Below, piece after piece: positions 1 to 10,924 of a DNA stretch of 64,000 nucleotides (position 1 is the first letter of the stretch; each line of letters starts with the position of its first letter). The notes under the pieces were generated by a model, which saw only the letters and a program-made list of their open reading frames with translations, did not search any database and was not told the DNA's origin. A program made the translations under genes and the position numbers. This DNA is from Micromussa lordhowensis (taxonomy: Eukaryota; Cnidaria; Anthozoa; Scleractinia; Lobophylliidae), in NCBI GenBank assembly GCA_964020085.1, contig OZ026604.1:21767886-21831885 (forward strand). The letters run 5' to 3'.

Positions 1-2
1 GT

Positions 3-446
3 TTTCACAGTAACCAGGTCACGAAACGTCTGAAATCCTGCGTATACAATTTGTACTCTTTCGTCAATCTCAAGATCATTTTCCAAAACACACGCCGCAT
101 CAAATCCTTTTTTCCATACAAAGATCGCTTGAACCCATCTCAGAGGTCCAAAGTCATCTATAAAGCTGGTTGCTGGAACTGTGATGAATTCTACATTGGC
201 AAAACAAAACGAAGACTCCATGATAGAAAAACAGAACATTTCAAGGCCCTCGCGAAAAGTGACCATTCATCAGCCATTGCTGATCATGTAAAAACCACTG
301 GTCACGACATTAAATGGGATCACTTTGACATTTTAGCGTCCGGAAAAACTGACGTTCATTGCAAAATTAAAGAGACTCTGTTCATTCAAGAGCTAAAGCC
401 TTCCCTTAATGTCAATATTAGTAGTGAGAAGTTGTTGCTGTTTTAA
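3..446 (+). mobile_element. Penelope-like element, GIY-YIG endonuclease end (5' part outside window)
   Basis: An open frame runs from the left edge to a TAA at 444-446. It encodes the C-terminal part of a Penelope-like retroelement protein. A CWNC zinc-knuckle-like pair precedes YIGKTKRRLHDRKTEH, which is the GIY-YIG core with the following Arg and Glu-His of this nuclease family, and then a conserved SAIADHVKTTGHDI segment. In Penelope-like elements this domain follows the reverse transcriptase and nicks target DNA. The reverse transcriptase would lie to the left, outside the window. No stop or frameshift is seen in the visible part, so it may be a fairly young copy. A host GIY-YIG gene is much less likely. 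Confidence 0.8.
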
Positions 447-917
447 CTATTACTCCTCATTATGTCAAAACACGTACTGCTGCAGATAATTTTTCTCAGT
501 CTAGGTTCCAGACCTCTATTGCTTTACGATATATATATAGGTTTCAAATATTGTAACGGTCACTTTTGAAAATGTATGTTGACTAGCATACTAAACGTCA
601 AGTTCTATAAAAATGCATTAGAATACAATGTTCATCACCGCTGTTTGTGTTATTTTCTTAAATTGACGTCAGTTTTTCATGCGTCTGTCCTGTTATTGAT
701 CATAAATTTCGTCATCACATTGTCAAAGTAGCTGTGGATCCACGAGGCGATAGCCGAGTGGATCCGCAGACTGCTTTGACAATGTGATGACGAAATTCAT
801 TGTCACGATAACAAATGGTCGAATTGCCCGCTGTCGCTCATGTGTCTGTCCGCATATTGACAATAAAATATAGCCAATGAGCGCGCGAGAATTTCTGCAG
901 TTATCGTAAAAAGTGTA
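447..917. other. Non-coding; contains a foldback repeat
   Basis: No gene is recognised. About 660-930 belongs to a dispersed repeat family also seen near 28.99-29.33 kb and 54.27-54.83 kb, all in the same + orientation. Its palindromic core is listed separately. Confidence 0.5.
704..796. repeat. Palindromic core of a foldback element (copy 1)
   Basis: Two inverted arms of about 38-40 bases (near 705-742 and 757-796) begin and end with AATTTCGTCATCAC-like sequence and surround GTGGATCC. Related, less perfect copies sit at 29038-29137 and 54316-54414 inside the duplicated 3' flanks of genes B and C. Gene A's inverted flank has no copy at the equivalent place, so these are insertions rather than ancestral sequence. 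Confidence 0.7.
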
Positions 918-1575
918 TCTTAAACTGCACAAACCTTAAAAAAATGAAAACTTCGAAATTTTGTTTCTTCAAGTATCTAAGTTTTTGAAAATTCCTAACA
1001 ATTTTCTATTGAACTGAATGGAAAAAGCCTGAGGAACTCTTAATGAAAAGGTTTTAGGTTCGTTGTAGCCGATACGAACGCCGGGACATAAAAGTGCAAT
1101 AATCAAGCAGAGCGATTACAATTTAGGTATTTTCGTGCAACTTTGCAACGATTTCTGGACGTTCATAATTTCCGAGTTAAAGTTCAACCCTTGGTAACCA
1201 CGCACCGAATTGTAATTAAAATTTCCGGTTGGCACGATGTAAACGTCGTTGCGCAAAGGCTCCGGTCATGCGCAGAATGGTTACGCAAGTATTTGCTATT
1301 CCAGAAAACACGAGTCCGTCATAGGTACTTTAAAAGCGATCCAAAAAACTTACATCAATAATATATCTTTAACTGTACAAATCTTGAAAAAGATCGAACG
1401 AAATTTTGTTTCTTCAAGTGTCTAAGTATTTGAAAATTTCCTAACAAAATCTGCACTGAAGTGAAAAGAAAAAAAGCCCTTAGGAACTCTTAATATAACG
1501 TTCTTTGGTTTGTTGTAGCCACTACAAACGCAGGGAAATAAAAATGCAATAACCATGCAAAACGATTAAAGCCTT
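918..1575 (+). repeat. Diverged direct repeat, two ~208-bp units
   Basis: Positions 918-1125 and 1369-1575 align over their length. Shared blocks include AAATTTTGTTTCTTCAAGT, AGGAACTCTTAAT and GTTGTAGCC. About 240 bases separate them. No coding potential is visible. Confidence 0.65.
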
Positions 1576-3205
1576 TTGATTAACTGGTTGTATTTTGTGA
1601 ACGTAATTTAAATGTTCAATTTGACTACGAAAATGTCACTTCAAATGAAGCTGAAATCCTGCGGAAAATTATAGAAACATGTACTCCAAGCTTCGCAAAT
1701 GACTAAACGAATTTTGTTTTCGGTATTTTAAGATTTTGAAACGTGTACACGAGTTTTTAATTAACATATATTTACAGATTTATGGGAGTCTTGTTTGCAT
1801 GGAACAATTGTCTGAACTACCGAGGTTACAGTTTCGTACTTTTAATCGAATCATGTGATTATAAGCAGCCGTGGAAATGGTACCATCATTGGTACTACGG
1901 CTAAAATCGTGGCTCCAAAACTTTGTCACGGCTTGAGTAAATATTTCACAGCGTTGCCTGCTCTCTTTCGTAAATCCGACCAAACCTTGGTGGTTTGTGT
2001 CTTCGAAATGACCGAAGCGTGTGGCTTACACACAGGCGTTTAGTGTATGTTTGAAAAACTCTCTGAAGATGTCTACTACTAGTTTGAATGAAATGAAAAA
2101 AGAAAAGGAAATCTTCCCTTTGCAAATCTGGCTAGTTAATCTAGCTATAGAGACTAGGCTGTGCGTCTACTACAGAACTTGGCGATTACACTCGATACAT
2201 TTTTTTGCAAAACCAAATCTAACAAAAAACAAACAAATAAACAAACATAGAAAACAAACGTTTACCTTAGCTAAAGACGAGTTAACCCTATTGTTTTCAA
2301 TCAAATTTGGTTTAAGAAAGTGTTCAATAACAACTTTAACCAAATCAACCAAAACCAATAGGAATACAATGTGTTCTCCACAGAAAGCAAAGTTATGGTT
2401 GTTTCGTGTATTCGAGAAAAATGGCTACTCACGCTTTCTAATCAAATTTCTGAGTAAAGTCTCTTGTCTTGAGGAACGGAAGTGATAAAACTTTTTCACA
2501 AAATATTGAAACGACTGAAAATTAAAAATGCTATCGAAGTTTTTCTTATCATAATCGCCTATGAACGAGAACAAATAGATTCCTCAAGACAAGCTGACAA
2601 GCGTTGGCGCGCGAGCGGCGACCGAAGTCATCCTGCTTCGATTCAATGACTTAACCTTTTTTAAAAAAGTCAAAAAAAAATTCCTTTCCTTTTTATAAGA
2701 TAAAATGTAAAAATTATAACCAATCGTCTTGAGCAACTAATTTTGTTGAAGCCTTTATTTTCGTTAAAGGAATGTGTAGTCACATTGCTCAGTAATGCTA
2801 TTGGCATTAATATGATTGCTATACATCTACTGGATCACTGTACAGCGTTACAGTGTCTTGTCACAGAATACGTAGATACGGGCGTCTTATGCCAAGTCTT
2901 CTCCCGAGAAACGCGTGAAACTCGATTGCATTTTGTTTGTTAATAGGAGTCAGGTTGTTCCTAGTCCAGGATTACTGAAAAGGTCATCGACGTTTCAATT
3001 TTCTCGGGTAAGACTACGTTTTCTTTGGTAATCTTTAGAGGACTCTGAGAAAATCTAGAAATGGCTATAGATTGTAAACCTGAAATAAAAAGTCATACTA
3101 TTCTTGGACTAGCTTGGTCGTTCTTTGAACAACCAGACCGTGCTTAAGTTTCATATCCACTGCTATTCAACTGAACCTAACTGAAACTCATATGCTATGA
3201 CGTTA
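1576..3205 (-). other. 3' flank of gene A, inverted homologue of the gene B and C 3' flanks
   Basis: No gene is recognised. From about 1780 onward the reverse complement aligns with 28.03-29.96 kb and with the matching part of 53.7-55.6 kb. For example, the CTGTACAGCGTTACAGTGTC block near 2840 matches the block near 28405. This shows that gene A and its flank are an inverted paralogous segment. It lacks the terminal-inverted-repeat element at 27224-28029 and the foldback insertion near 29.0-29.3 kb. Confidence 0.65.
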
Positions 3206-3567
3206 TTAGTCACTCCCACAATAACGGACGTGACACTTCCCTGGGTATAATAACTTGTAGATATAGTAGGAACCGCAATTCTTTACTTGAATGGACAAAA
3301 ATGCGCGGCAACAGTATCCAAACTTATTAATGCAGACTTTTCTTTCGACTGTGCCCTCAGCCACTGTAGGATGATCTCCACTCAACCAGGCAGGAAAGTG
3401 TGCACCGCACCTGCGCATGTCTGGACATGTGGTCGCCATTTTTGTGCCTGCAGCTCCTTGGAAACGATACCAGCCATTGAGATAGATGTCACAGTCGGGT
3501 TTTACTGTTACGTAGTCATAGTTTCTTTCAGCGTCGCTCAGATTTTGGTAGTTCTTACATATGTCAG
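3206..3567 (-). CDS. Gene A terminal exon: D8C domain
   Basis: This exon reads from a TTTTAG acceptor (phase 1) to TAA at 3208-3206 and gives about 120 residues. The protein starts ADICKNYQNLSDAERNYD and carries GWYRFQGAAGTKM, CPDMRRCG, FPAWLSGDHPTVAEG, VCINKF, YCC, VKNCGSYYIYKL and HVRYCG. This is the cysteine and aromatic pattern of D8C, an extracellular domain of uromodulin, GP2 and OIT3-type proteins. It is open throughout and one codon shorter than the gene C exon. It joins in frame to the 4536-4685 exon. The domain call is strong; the function of the protein is not known to me, though secretion or surface display is likely. Confidence 0.8.
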
Positions 3568-4535
3568 CTAAAAATATAAACACAGAAATACGTAAATAAT
3601 TCTCTCTTATTTAGAAGCCTGTTTGTGCTGTGTGTTGAGAATTGTATGCAGTTTAAATTTGGTTACTTCTTGCACTTGGTTCAATTTTATATTAATTTGT
3701 TACTTAGGGTTGTGAGGCTTGATTCTATTGTCTTCTTTTCAATCTTTCCTGGGAACAAGGTTGTAAAAGGATCTCGCCATCCAAATATAGCTTCTTCAAT
3801 AGGTTCTCTTTTTTTCCTTTTCTTGTCTATTTACATAGTTAGGCGATAGGTAAATAAATTTGTTCTTCAGGTGTTGATATTTTTTGACTATTATCCCTGG
3901 TATGGAAAAATAGAGAAATCCACACATCGTATGGCGTAACCGTGGTGCTATGACGCGAATTAGACAATTTTTTTGTGACAATTGACACAATAAAACATTT
4001 AAGAGTGTGCCCATGAGAAAACCAGGCCGGGGTGGTACAGTTCAATTGACCGATGTCGTTCAAATTTGGCTTAAATGTTGGGTTTGGTAAATGAATGATT
4101 ATGGCAAAACAGTAGGTCAATATATATTTTATTCCTCCCATGTTAGGAGAAGGTAGTTAAAAAAGGTTAGTCGAAGTCACACTAGCCAAGTGGCTCATTG
4201 GGCCGAAGCTTATCCCGGTTTCAGTAGCATGAAGCGATTAGGAATATTTCTACTCCCCCCTGGATGGGATGCTAGTCCATTACAGGGTTACCCCCAGCAA
4301 TAAATACGCCGGTACCCATTTATACACCGGGGTGGAGAGAGGCACCGTTAGATTTAAGCGTTTTGCCTAAGAACACAACACAATGTCCCCGGACATGGCT
4401 CGAACCCGGGGCGCTCGCTCCGGAGTGCAGCACACTAGCCATGAGGCCACCGCGCCTCCAGTATAGTGCGAAGGGGAGACTGATTGGAAGAAGCTGAAGC
4501 ACTCAATCGAGTTGAACCCCCTAACGTCTATTTAC
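3568..4535 (-). other. Gene A intron (contains a SINE, lacks EGF exons)
   Basis: This 968-base stretch separates the 50-codon exon from the D8C exon. In genes B and C the same interval is 4.5-6.6 kb and holds four EGF exons. I find none here on either strand. Its D8C-proximal part aligns with the intron upstream of the B and C D8C exons (for example AACAAGGTTGTAAAAGGATC near 3755). The rest is largely a SINE. Confidence 0.6.
4165..4460 (-). mobile_element. tRNA-derived SINE
   Basis: Read on the minus strand it begins with a tRNA-like head: GGTGGCCTCATGGCTAGTG resembles an A box and GGGTTCGAGCC matches the B box. An unrelated body follows (about 4165-4360), including CTGGATGGGATGCTAGTCCA on the plus strand. 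I know this body and head as an abundant dispersed repeat in cnidarian and other marine invertebrate genomes. It lies inside the gene A intron, in sense orientation. Confidence 0.7.
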
Positions 4536-4685
4536 CTTGTGTAAGCATGTTACAATGAGCCATGACCACCTCGCCAGGTTTAATTGAATTGAACCAGTAA
4601 TTACCGCTGACTGCATCTTCTCCTTCACTCGCCCTGATCTCGGCGCATGACTCAGCTGGCAACTCGGGAACAGATCCAAGGGGAA
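4536..4685 (-). CDS. Gene A exon: SC..YWF..C motif, 50 codons
   Basis: A 150-base phase-1 exon is bounded by a TTTTTAG acceptor and a GTAAAT donor. The peptide includes LGSVPELPAESCAEIRASEG, SGNYWFNSIKPGEV and a final HCNM. The pattern C-x-E-I...SG-x-YW...C-(D/N)-M resembles the start of fibrinogen-like or fibrillar-collagen C-terminal modules, where it normally continues as CDM-T-T-x-GG. Here the exon stops after CNM, so it is a truncated version or a separate small module. The same exon occurs in genes B and C. In gene A it joins directly to D8C. Confidence 0.65.
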
Positions 4686-4880
4686 CTAAAAATAAGAAAA
4701 AAAGTCAAATAACATTATTATTGTTGTTTTAGCGCTTTTCTGTCATAATAAGGCAGCTCTTGACAAAAAATTACGGTCTTTGTCCGCAGTCCTCCGCGCA
4801 ATAAACAGAGACTTCTGGCACGTTTTTATAAGATACGAATGCCCAAAAAAATAGAGATGAACACTCAAAAGGAACAATAC

Positions 4881-5207
4881 CTCTTCCATCCAATCGTTTA
4901 ATATAGAACCGATCGCTGTCCGGAACAAAATCTTCAGGTCTGGCTTCTTTGGTGCGGTTGTTCAACTCACATATGCCTTGACTGATGACGTAATTAAAGC
5001 CTTGACATCTGACGTCATCGTTACACTTGTCTACACACTTGAACCAGTTTGTAGTCTTCTTGACAATGAAGATATGTTCTTTTAACGTCATGCCACTGAT
5101 AGAATATTCGCTTCCACACTGCTGAGCGTCCAGTTTATAAGACACGTGACACATCACAAGCAGCGTGAAGGCCAGACTCACCACCAACCACTGGCTGGAT
5201 TCTGAAG
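4881..5207 (-). CDS. Gene A exon: PAN/apple domain
   Basis: The 327-base exon runs from a CACAG acceptor (phase 1) to the GTATTG donor (phase 1). It encodes a hydrophobic stretch (VVSLAFTLLVMCHVSYKLDA), then a PAN/apple domain with cysteines in QQCGSEYSISG, FKCVDKCNDDVRCQGFNYV and GICELNNRTKEA, ending DRFYIKRLDGR. PAN domains are disulphide-bonded binding modules of extracellular proteins. It is about 80% identical to the B and C exons by eye. The ATG used by B and C for MSITLLV is CTG here, so the hydrophobic stretch has no start of its own. The only in-frame ATG lies inside it. Translation would need an upstream exon, and the candidate leader (6361-6429) is damaged. Gene A may be a pseudogene. 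Confidence 0.65.
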
Positions 5208-6360
5208 CTGTGAAATTTGTATGGAGAGAACAAATTGAGCTTTTTGGAGACTACGACAGAAGTAAACTGTTAAACAGAAGCAAGCAATGCCCTAACCTAG
5301 GAAGCCTCGTCTTTTGTTTCCGTTCGCAATAGACCTGACCATAAAATGCAGTGCTGATCCAGTTATGTCAAAACATAGTAACTATGGTCAAAACGATGAA
5401 ATCTGGCTTGACCCACACGTTAAAATGTGGTTGCCATAGCGCTGTCTACTACACTCGCAATAGAGACAGAAGTGTAACTGTTTTATAGGTGATTAATGAA
5501 CTATCACGGCAGTTTTACACAAGAAAATTTTATCATGACAATTTTACGTGATCTTCTCGAATTCTAACTGTATGAAAATATGAAGGGTATTAAATCAACT
5601 TGCTTCGGAGGACAGCACGTAAAAGTCTGCGATTGCCGGACAAACTTGTGGCGCTTGGATTCTTGATCAAATTGAGAGAAAATCGAGATACCCGATTAAA
5701 ACCAACATGGCAGCGATATCATTTGTTACAATATCAGATATGCAAGTATACAAAATTTACACAACCCACGCATAAGCAAAAATATAAGCTAAATATAGGA
5801 AAACATACGATTTATCAGGCAGTAGATTTTTGCAAAGAACTTCCACTGACTCATTTCAAAGAACTTAGCGTATTTGCTTTTTAAAAAACAATCAAACATT
5901 ATTTACTCTAAGACCAATATCCGAACTGATTAATTTGGCTTTTTTTCCTTAAAACCAAAACTGTAAACTGTAAATTTTTCATCTCTCCTGTTCTATTATA
6001 ATACTCGAAAAGCTAACGGTTCATTTAGCCTCCAGTCTCATTCAAACAAGATTATAATAGTATCTCATCGAGAACATACGAAATATACCAAATAAACCAA
6101 AAAAAATTATTTATATTTATATTTATGTATTTTATATATTTTTATGTATTTTTATTTATATTGGTGGTGCTAAGAAGAAGAAGGGATCGAGGATCTACAG
6201 TAGAGCCAACAACAAACTTAGCCCGCTTATGAGGCAGAGTTCAGGATTGCATCCAGGTTATTGGTGTATGTAGGTGTTAGGATACACAAAGTAGGAGGGA
6301 GCGCATAAAACGCGATATAAAGGCTATCAATTAAAATGCAAGGACATACATTGAACTCAC
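5208..6360 (-). other. Gene A first intron
   Basis: No coding exon is recognised. The part next to the leader (about 6180-6360) aligns with the sequence downstream of the leader exons in the repeat units, including the donor region and the AAGTTTGTTGTTGG block. An AT-rich stretch lies at about 6095-6165. Confidence 0.5.
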
Positions 6361-6429
6361 CCTCCGCGTGAGTCGGACGAAGCATATTGAAATCCAAGAC
6401 AGAAAAACAACGAGTGCAGAAATAGTCAC
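6361..6429 (-). pseudogene. Decayed leader exon upstream of gene A
   Basis: On the minus strand this 69-base segment aligns with the 70-base leader exons of the repeat units, including ATGCTTCGTCCG...CACGCGGAG followed by a GTGAGTTC donor. Two differences disable it. The position of the start ATG is GTG, and one base is missing before the second ATG, which puts the hydrophobic part out of frame with the donor. The 5' side also aligns (GACTTGAAAACTGAAGACTT against the unit 5' leader region). It links the unit leader exons to PAN genes because it lies 1.15 kb upstream of the PAN exon on the same strand. Confidence 0.6.
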
Positions 6430-8572
6430 TTTTTCACCACAATGGAAGTCTTCAGTTTTCAAGTCTTACCGGAAAACTTTAGGATAGTATTAAGATAGCA
6501 CTAGCTGGAGATGTGTAGTCTAGATAGCAGCTTAGTATAACTGAGTCAACACTGTATATTAAAAGTGTCGCTGAGGTTGGCAAACTTGGCAGCTGTGACA
6601 GGAGGGCCATTCAGATCGATTTCTGCTAATGGTAAGTTTGACTTTACCTGCTCTTACTTTGACATTCCGTTCAAATTACCAAGCACGCGAAGGCATAGAA
6701 ATATCTCAATCTGCGGGCTTGTAAGCTCCGTTTGCATGAGTTTTATTTTTCTTGCGCGCTGTTTACGGTTGAATGTTGCTTCCAATAAAAGATACGATTT
6801 TTAATTCTCCTAAAAGGTCCAAACTTATCTTTTTAACAATCACTTAGTTTAAAATACCCTTGAATTCTCGCGACATTTTCCGTGACCATCATAACGTGAA
6901 TATTGAATACATATCTCTGTCAGGTGTCATTATGACTTCAAGCTTAAGCAAGCTTCAAATTAAAAATAAAATAAAAAAAATTACAAACTTCCTGAAGTAT
7001 GGTAACATTTCGATAAAAGGGAATATTTTCGAACAGGTTAAAAGTTGGTGAAACGTCATTCAAGTAGCTGAATTTAAATTAATGCTTTTTCCTTTGGCAA
7101 ACAGATTGTCCGCTTCTCGTTTTGCCACAGTCGTGAAAATTAAAATATTATCAGGCATCAAGTTACCCTTGCAATTTGAATATGACAAACTTTATTTTTT
7201 CCGACAAAATTCGAAACAAATGAAATAAAATTTCCATGCTACATGTTATAATTATTTTCAGTCTGGTTTCAGTCTTAGCTGTAGATCAACAACCATTGAT
7301 AAACAATTATTAAACACGTTATTTTTGCCGGTGACGTTGAAGAGATAAAATAATAAATTTTATGAAAAGGAAAACCGGGTTTAAAACCTGGTACTCCTCG
7401 AGCAAAGTTAATCCGATTCAGAAGAAGGTGCTCAGAAGCACAGGGAAGAAAGAAAGTACATGTTTTTTTTTATCAATTATCCAACAGGGAGCTTAGGCAA
7501 TGACCACGACGACGCCATAACAGGGAAATGAAAATTTGCCTTTAGCACAGTGACGCCATTTTTCCGCAAAAAAAAACGTAAAAATCAAGAAACCAATAAC
7601 GATAAAACTGTTTAAGATGAAATAAAAAGGTTCTATCAAGTTTGAGCTCCATCGGATAAAAGACCCAAACGCAACACGGAGCGATCACAAGTGAGTACCT
7701 CCAGATCGATATGGGAGAAGAGTATTCAATTTACACTGTAGCAACACAATGGATCATGGGTGACAGGCTACTCTCCTTTACAAATGATGAGTGCCTACCA
7801 GGAAGATAGTTGTACTTTTAAGGTCGGCAGACACCACTGGACACTTTTGAGGAGGTGAAACGGGAAAACTAGGCCTCTTCGTGTGCACGAACAAGGCGTA
7901 TGATACAGGGACAGTAACCAAACTTGTGCACACGAAGCGGATATTCGTTCATTTCTATGTGGTAGTGGGGACAGTTTACAAAGGCACTACACATGATTCG
8001 ACATTGAAACCTAAGGTCATTTTGTACCTGCTGTTACTGACACACCAATTCACAGCAGCTGAATCTTACGCTTGTTGCTGCGGGGACAAAATTCTTTCCT
8101 TGCAACAGGCATTTTTCACAAAAAAACCGGCATCTCACACGAGGAAAACTGTCGCTGTCACATATCCACGCTCATCACGTTTCCGAAACATGTCCCATCC
8201 CTAAGTATGTGCTGACGTTTATAGTTCTACGATCTGATCAATAAATTACTTTTTTTCAAGAGTTGTGGGAGTCCGAATTCTTTGTTTGCCGAGATTAGAA
8301 CTGATTTGACCTCGCTTGCTTCCAACCTTTTGTTGACAATTCTCTCGAAGCTAGAACTGTTTTGACTGTTTTACATTGGACAGACTTTCAGAGCGAACTG
8401 ATATAGCTTCAGGTCTTTCATGGGATATGTGAGGCTGCTGACATCCAATACAGACATAGCTGGATGGTCCAGGTTGATTTAATCCTCGTTTCCGCATTCT
8501 GCTATATAAACAGGAATCCATTGTATTTAAGTTGTCCTTTATAGCTGTTGTTTCAATAGCCGGCCTACCAAA
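6430..8572. other. Unassigned intergenic sequence
   Basis: I see no recognisable gene, RNA or transposon here. Scattered open frames (for example 6565-6804, 7881-8204) have no family signature and atypical composition. AT-rich runs are frequent. Confidence 0.4.
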
Positions 8573-8877
8573 CAGTTAACTATTTCCGTTTGACGTCATA
8601 GTTTTCCCAATGTTGCCCGCTCATGGCATTTGGCAGGAAACGTTTCATTGTTAGATGTCATGTGACCATGAACTAGCCAATGAATGGGCGCCCTGTAGCG
8701 GGAAAAACGCCATCTATATAACAAAGGAAGTTATTGCCAGTAAAATGTGGATTTGAAATGTCGCATTTTCACCACCGTATGAAGTTACCGTTTGTCATAA
8801 TTGTCATAAAACCACCCAATTAAGTCAAATTATGCGGAAAACGTCTCCCATGTTGACGTATGTATATTTTCACTTAA

Positions 8878-9888
8878 GTGGCGCTGAAACGAAATTTTTG
8901 TATCCTCTTTTCTTCGCCCAATCTATAGTTTTAAACGTGCTAATAATCATGGCGAACCTTATTTTTGTCCAGGTGCTGTTTTAGGCTGCCGAAATCGACT
9001 TTTTGGAGCAAAACTGTGTCTGGGCTCTGATACCGAGTTTAAAGTGCCCATGTCATCAAAATTTTTATTTTCCCATCTGATTCTATGTTTCATGCTAGGA
9101 ACTTCTGCGAAAACATTTTTCGATTTGGATAATGAAAATGAAGTTTTAAAAACCTGAAAATCCTATTTTCTTGCGGTCGACCCGTGCCGCTGATCACAGC
9201 ATCGACATGCTCAGAATTGTGACGTAGATTCAGGAACGTGTGAGTTCAGGCTTAAATTATCTCACTTGTTTTACCTCTGTAAATTTAGCTTCGTAGCCCA
9301 TGCAAAATGTTCCTTTCCTGCATTTTGTATTAGCTACTAACTTATATTTACAGAGGTAAAACAAGCGAGATGAGTCAAGCCTGAAGTCACGTGTTCCTTA
9401 ATCTACGTCACAACTCATTCAAAACGAAGGGAAGACTGGTGCGAATGGTGGACCAAAGTGGCGGCAAATTTTAACGATTTTAAAACTTCTAAAAAAGATT
9501 GCATTTTATCCAAATCGAATTTTTCTTTCGCAGAAGTTCATTGGGTGATATATAGAATCAGATAGGAAAATAAAAAATTGACGATATGGGCACTTTAAGG
9601 ATCTTGTGACGTCACTGCACAGGAATCGCGATAGATTTTCTCTTGTTTTCATTTGATTTACTCAAGTTTATTCTTCGTATTGTCATAACCTACTGGTTTT
9701 AGACCTCGTTATTTCTTTCCAGCCTTGACAGAAAACACACTATATAGACGTTGTAGGGAGCCAAAGAGTTAAAATTCACCAAAATAAATGCGACAAATCG
9801 GAACAGGATAATACGCCTTTGGAACATCTTAGTACGCGATTGGAAACTGACATCTTTTATATCAAGAAAAGTCAGTTTCAGTGGCACT
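8878..9888. mobile_element. Outer TTAA-flanked MITE (with inner MITE inserted)
   Basis: The element is flanked by TTAA at 8874-8877 and 9889-9892. Its ends are inverted: GTGGCGCTGAAACG at the left and CAGTTTCAGTGGCACT at the right. A TTAA target with short inverted ends fits piggyBac-type non-autonomous elements. No transposase is encoded. A second copy is at 13065-14075, and a shorter copy without the inner element is at 35106-35561 (TTAA at 35102-35105 and 35562-35565). Confidence 0.65.
9043..9594. mobile_element. Inner TTAA-flanked MITE, 552 bp, long inverted repeats
   Basis: The element begins AGTGCCCATGTCATCAA and ends TTGACGATATGGGCACT, with long imperfect inverted arms including AGAATCAGAT and CGATTTGGAT blocks. 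TTAA lies on both sides (9039-9042 and 9595-9598). The homologous unit at 35.2 kb carries the empty site: one TTAA at 35268-35271 between the same flanks, CCGAGT and GGATCTTGTGACG. This makes insertion and target duplication directly visible. Confidence 0.85.
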
Positions 9889-10854
9889 TTAAGGGGGGGG
9901 AAGGGGGGAGAGAATGGAGAGTGGATCTATCTACTCCCCCTCCCGCCCCCGCACGAAACCAAGAGTGGAATTATAAAATGCAGCATAGCTTCTTCATTTT
10001 TTTACGGAAGAGATGTTTCTTTTTCGAAAAGAAAGATGAAACGTCGTCGAAAAAATAAAGTGTGTCGCTTTAGAGGAAAGAGCTTGTTATATTTACATTG
10101 CAAGCGTAATTAGATGTCTGGTAATGTTCTTCCTGGAGTATGGCAAAATTAGAAGCAGTCAATCTGTTTACCAAAGAAAAAGCATCAACTCAAATTCAGT
10201 TGCTTGAAAGGCGTATAAGTAATTTTTATCTTTTAAAATTTAATTATAAGTTTGAAGTCGAAGTGGCATGAAGTCATGACATAGATACGTTTTCAATCTT
10301 CAGATTAACCCAATCACGAGCCCATTTAAAAGATATAAAATATTAAGAGGAAAACTAATGAATTAAAATCCTGATGTAGGTTCAACTCTCTCCATAATTC
10401 CATAATAACGAAATTATGACAGAATCTTCAATAAAGTATCACAACAAAGATAGGGAACACGGAAAATACCGCGGAAATTCAAGGTTGTTCACTTATTGTT
10501 AAAAACAAAACTGTGGACGTTTTGAGAGGTTTACACCATAGTTTACAAATCGTATCTTTCATTGTAAAACACATTCAGCCATTGACAGGCTCGCAAGAGG
10601 GAATTCTCTATTGTAAGCGTAGTTGAAAACCCATAGAACGAAATAATATTTTGTTCACATTATACATGTTAATTAAGTAACTTGAACGGGAAGTCTACGT
10701 AAGAGCGGGAGGAGTCAAACTGACATGAACACAAATAGTTCTAAATTGCAGTGACGCAACACGCCATATTTTATTACACAGTGTAAAGAACTGTTATTTC
10801 GACTATACGTCTCTTCGAGACTTGAGAACTGAAGACATTCGTTGCGGTGTAAAA

Positions 10855-10924
10855 ATGAATGTTTTTGGGCTCGTTTTTTTTGTGCCATTGTTTTTAATAA
10901 TGCCTCGTCCAACGTACGCGGAAG
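10855..10924 (+). CDS. Leader exon 1 (signal-peptide-like, 23 codons)
   Basis: The frame starts at ATG 10855 and runs to a GTGAGT donor at 10925, ending in phase 1. It encodes MNVFGLVFFV, then PLFLIM and PRPTYAE. The layout is a short N-terminus, a hydrophobic core and small residues (TYA-E) at a likely signal peptidase site. Homologous exons with the same donor lie at 15078, 37983 and 40174. The phase matches a possible acceptor of the gene B PAN exon at 19599. I infer a first exon; no transcript data are available, and the partner exon is unproven. Confidence 0.5.

Noticed and set aside
3287..3571. Plus-strand open frame opposite the gene A D8C exon.
   Set aside because: The minus strand encodes the full D8C cysteine pattern with a proper acceptor and stop; this is its shadow.
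9699..10058. Open frames on both strands in the units (EHLSTRLETDIFYIKK... and its reverse).
   Set aside because: They lie across the inverted end of the outer TTAA element and the G-runs next to it. Frames on both strands reflect the repeat, not a gene.
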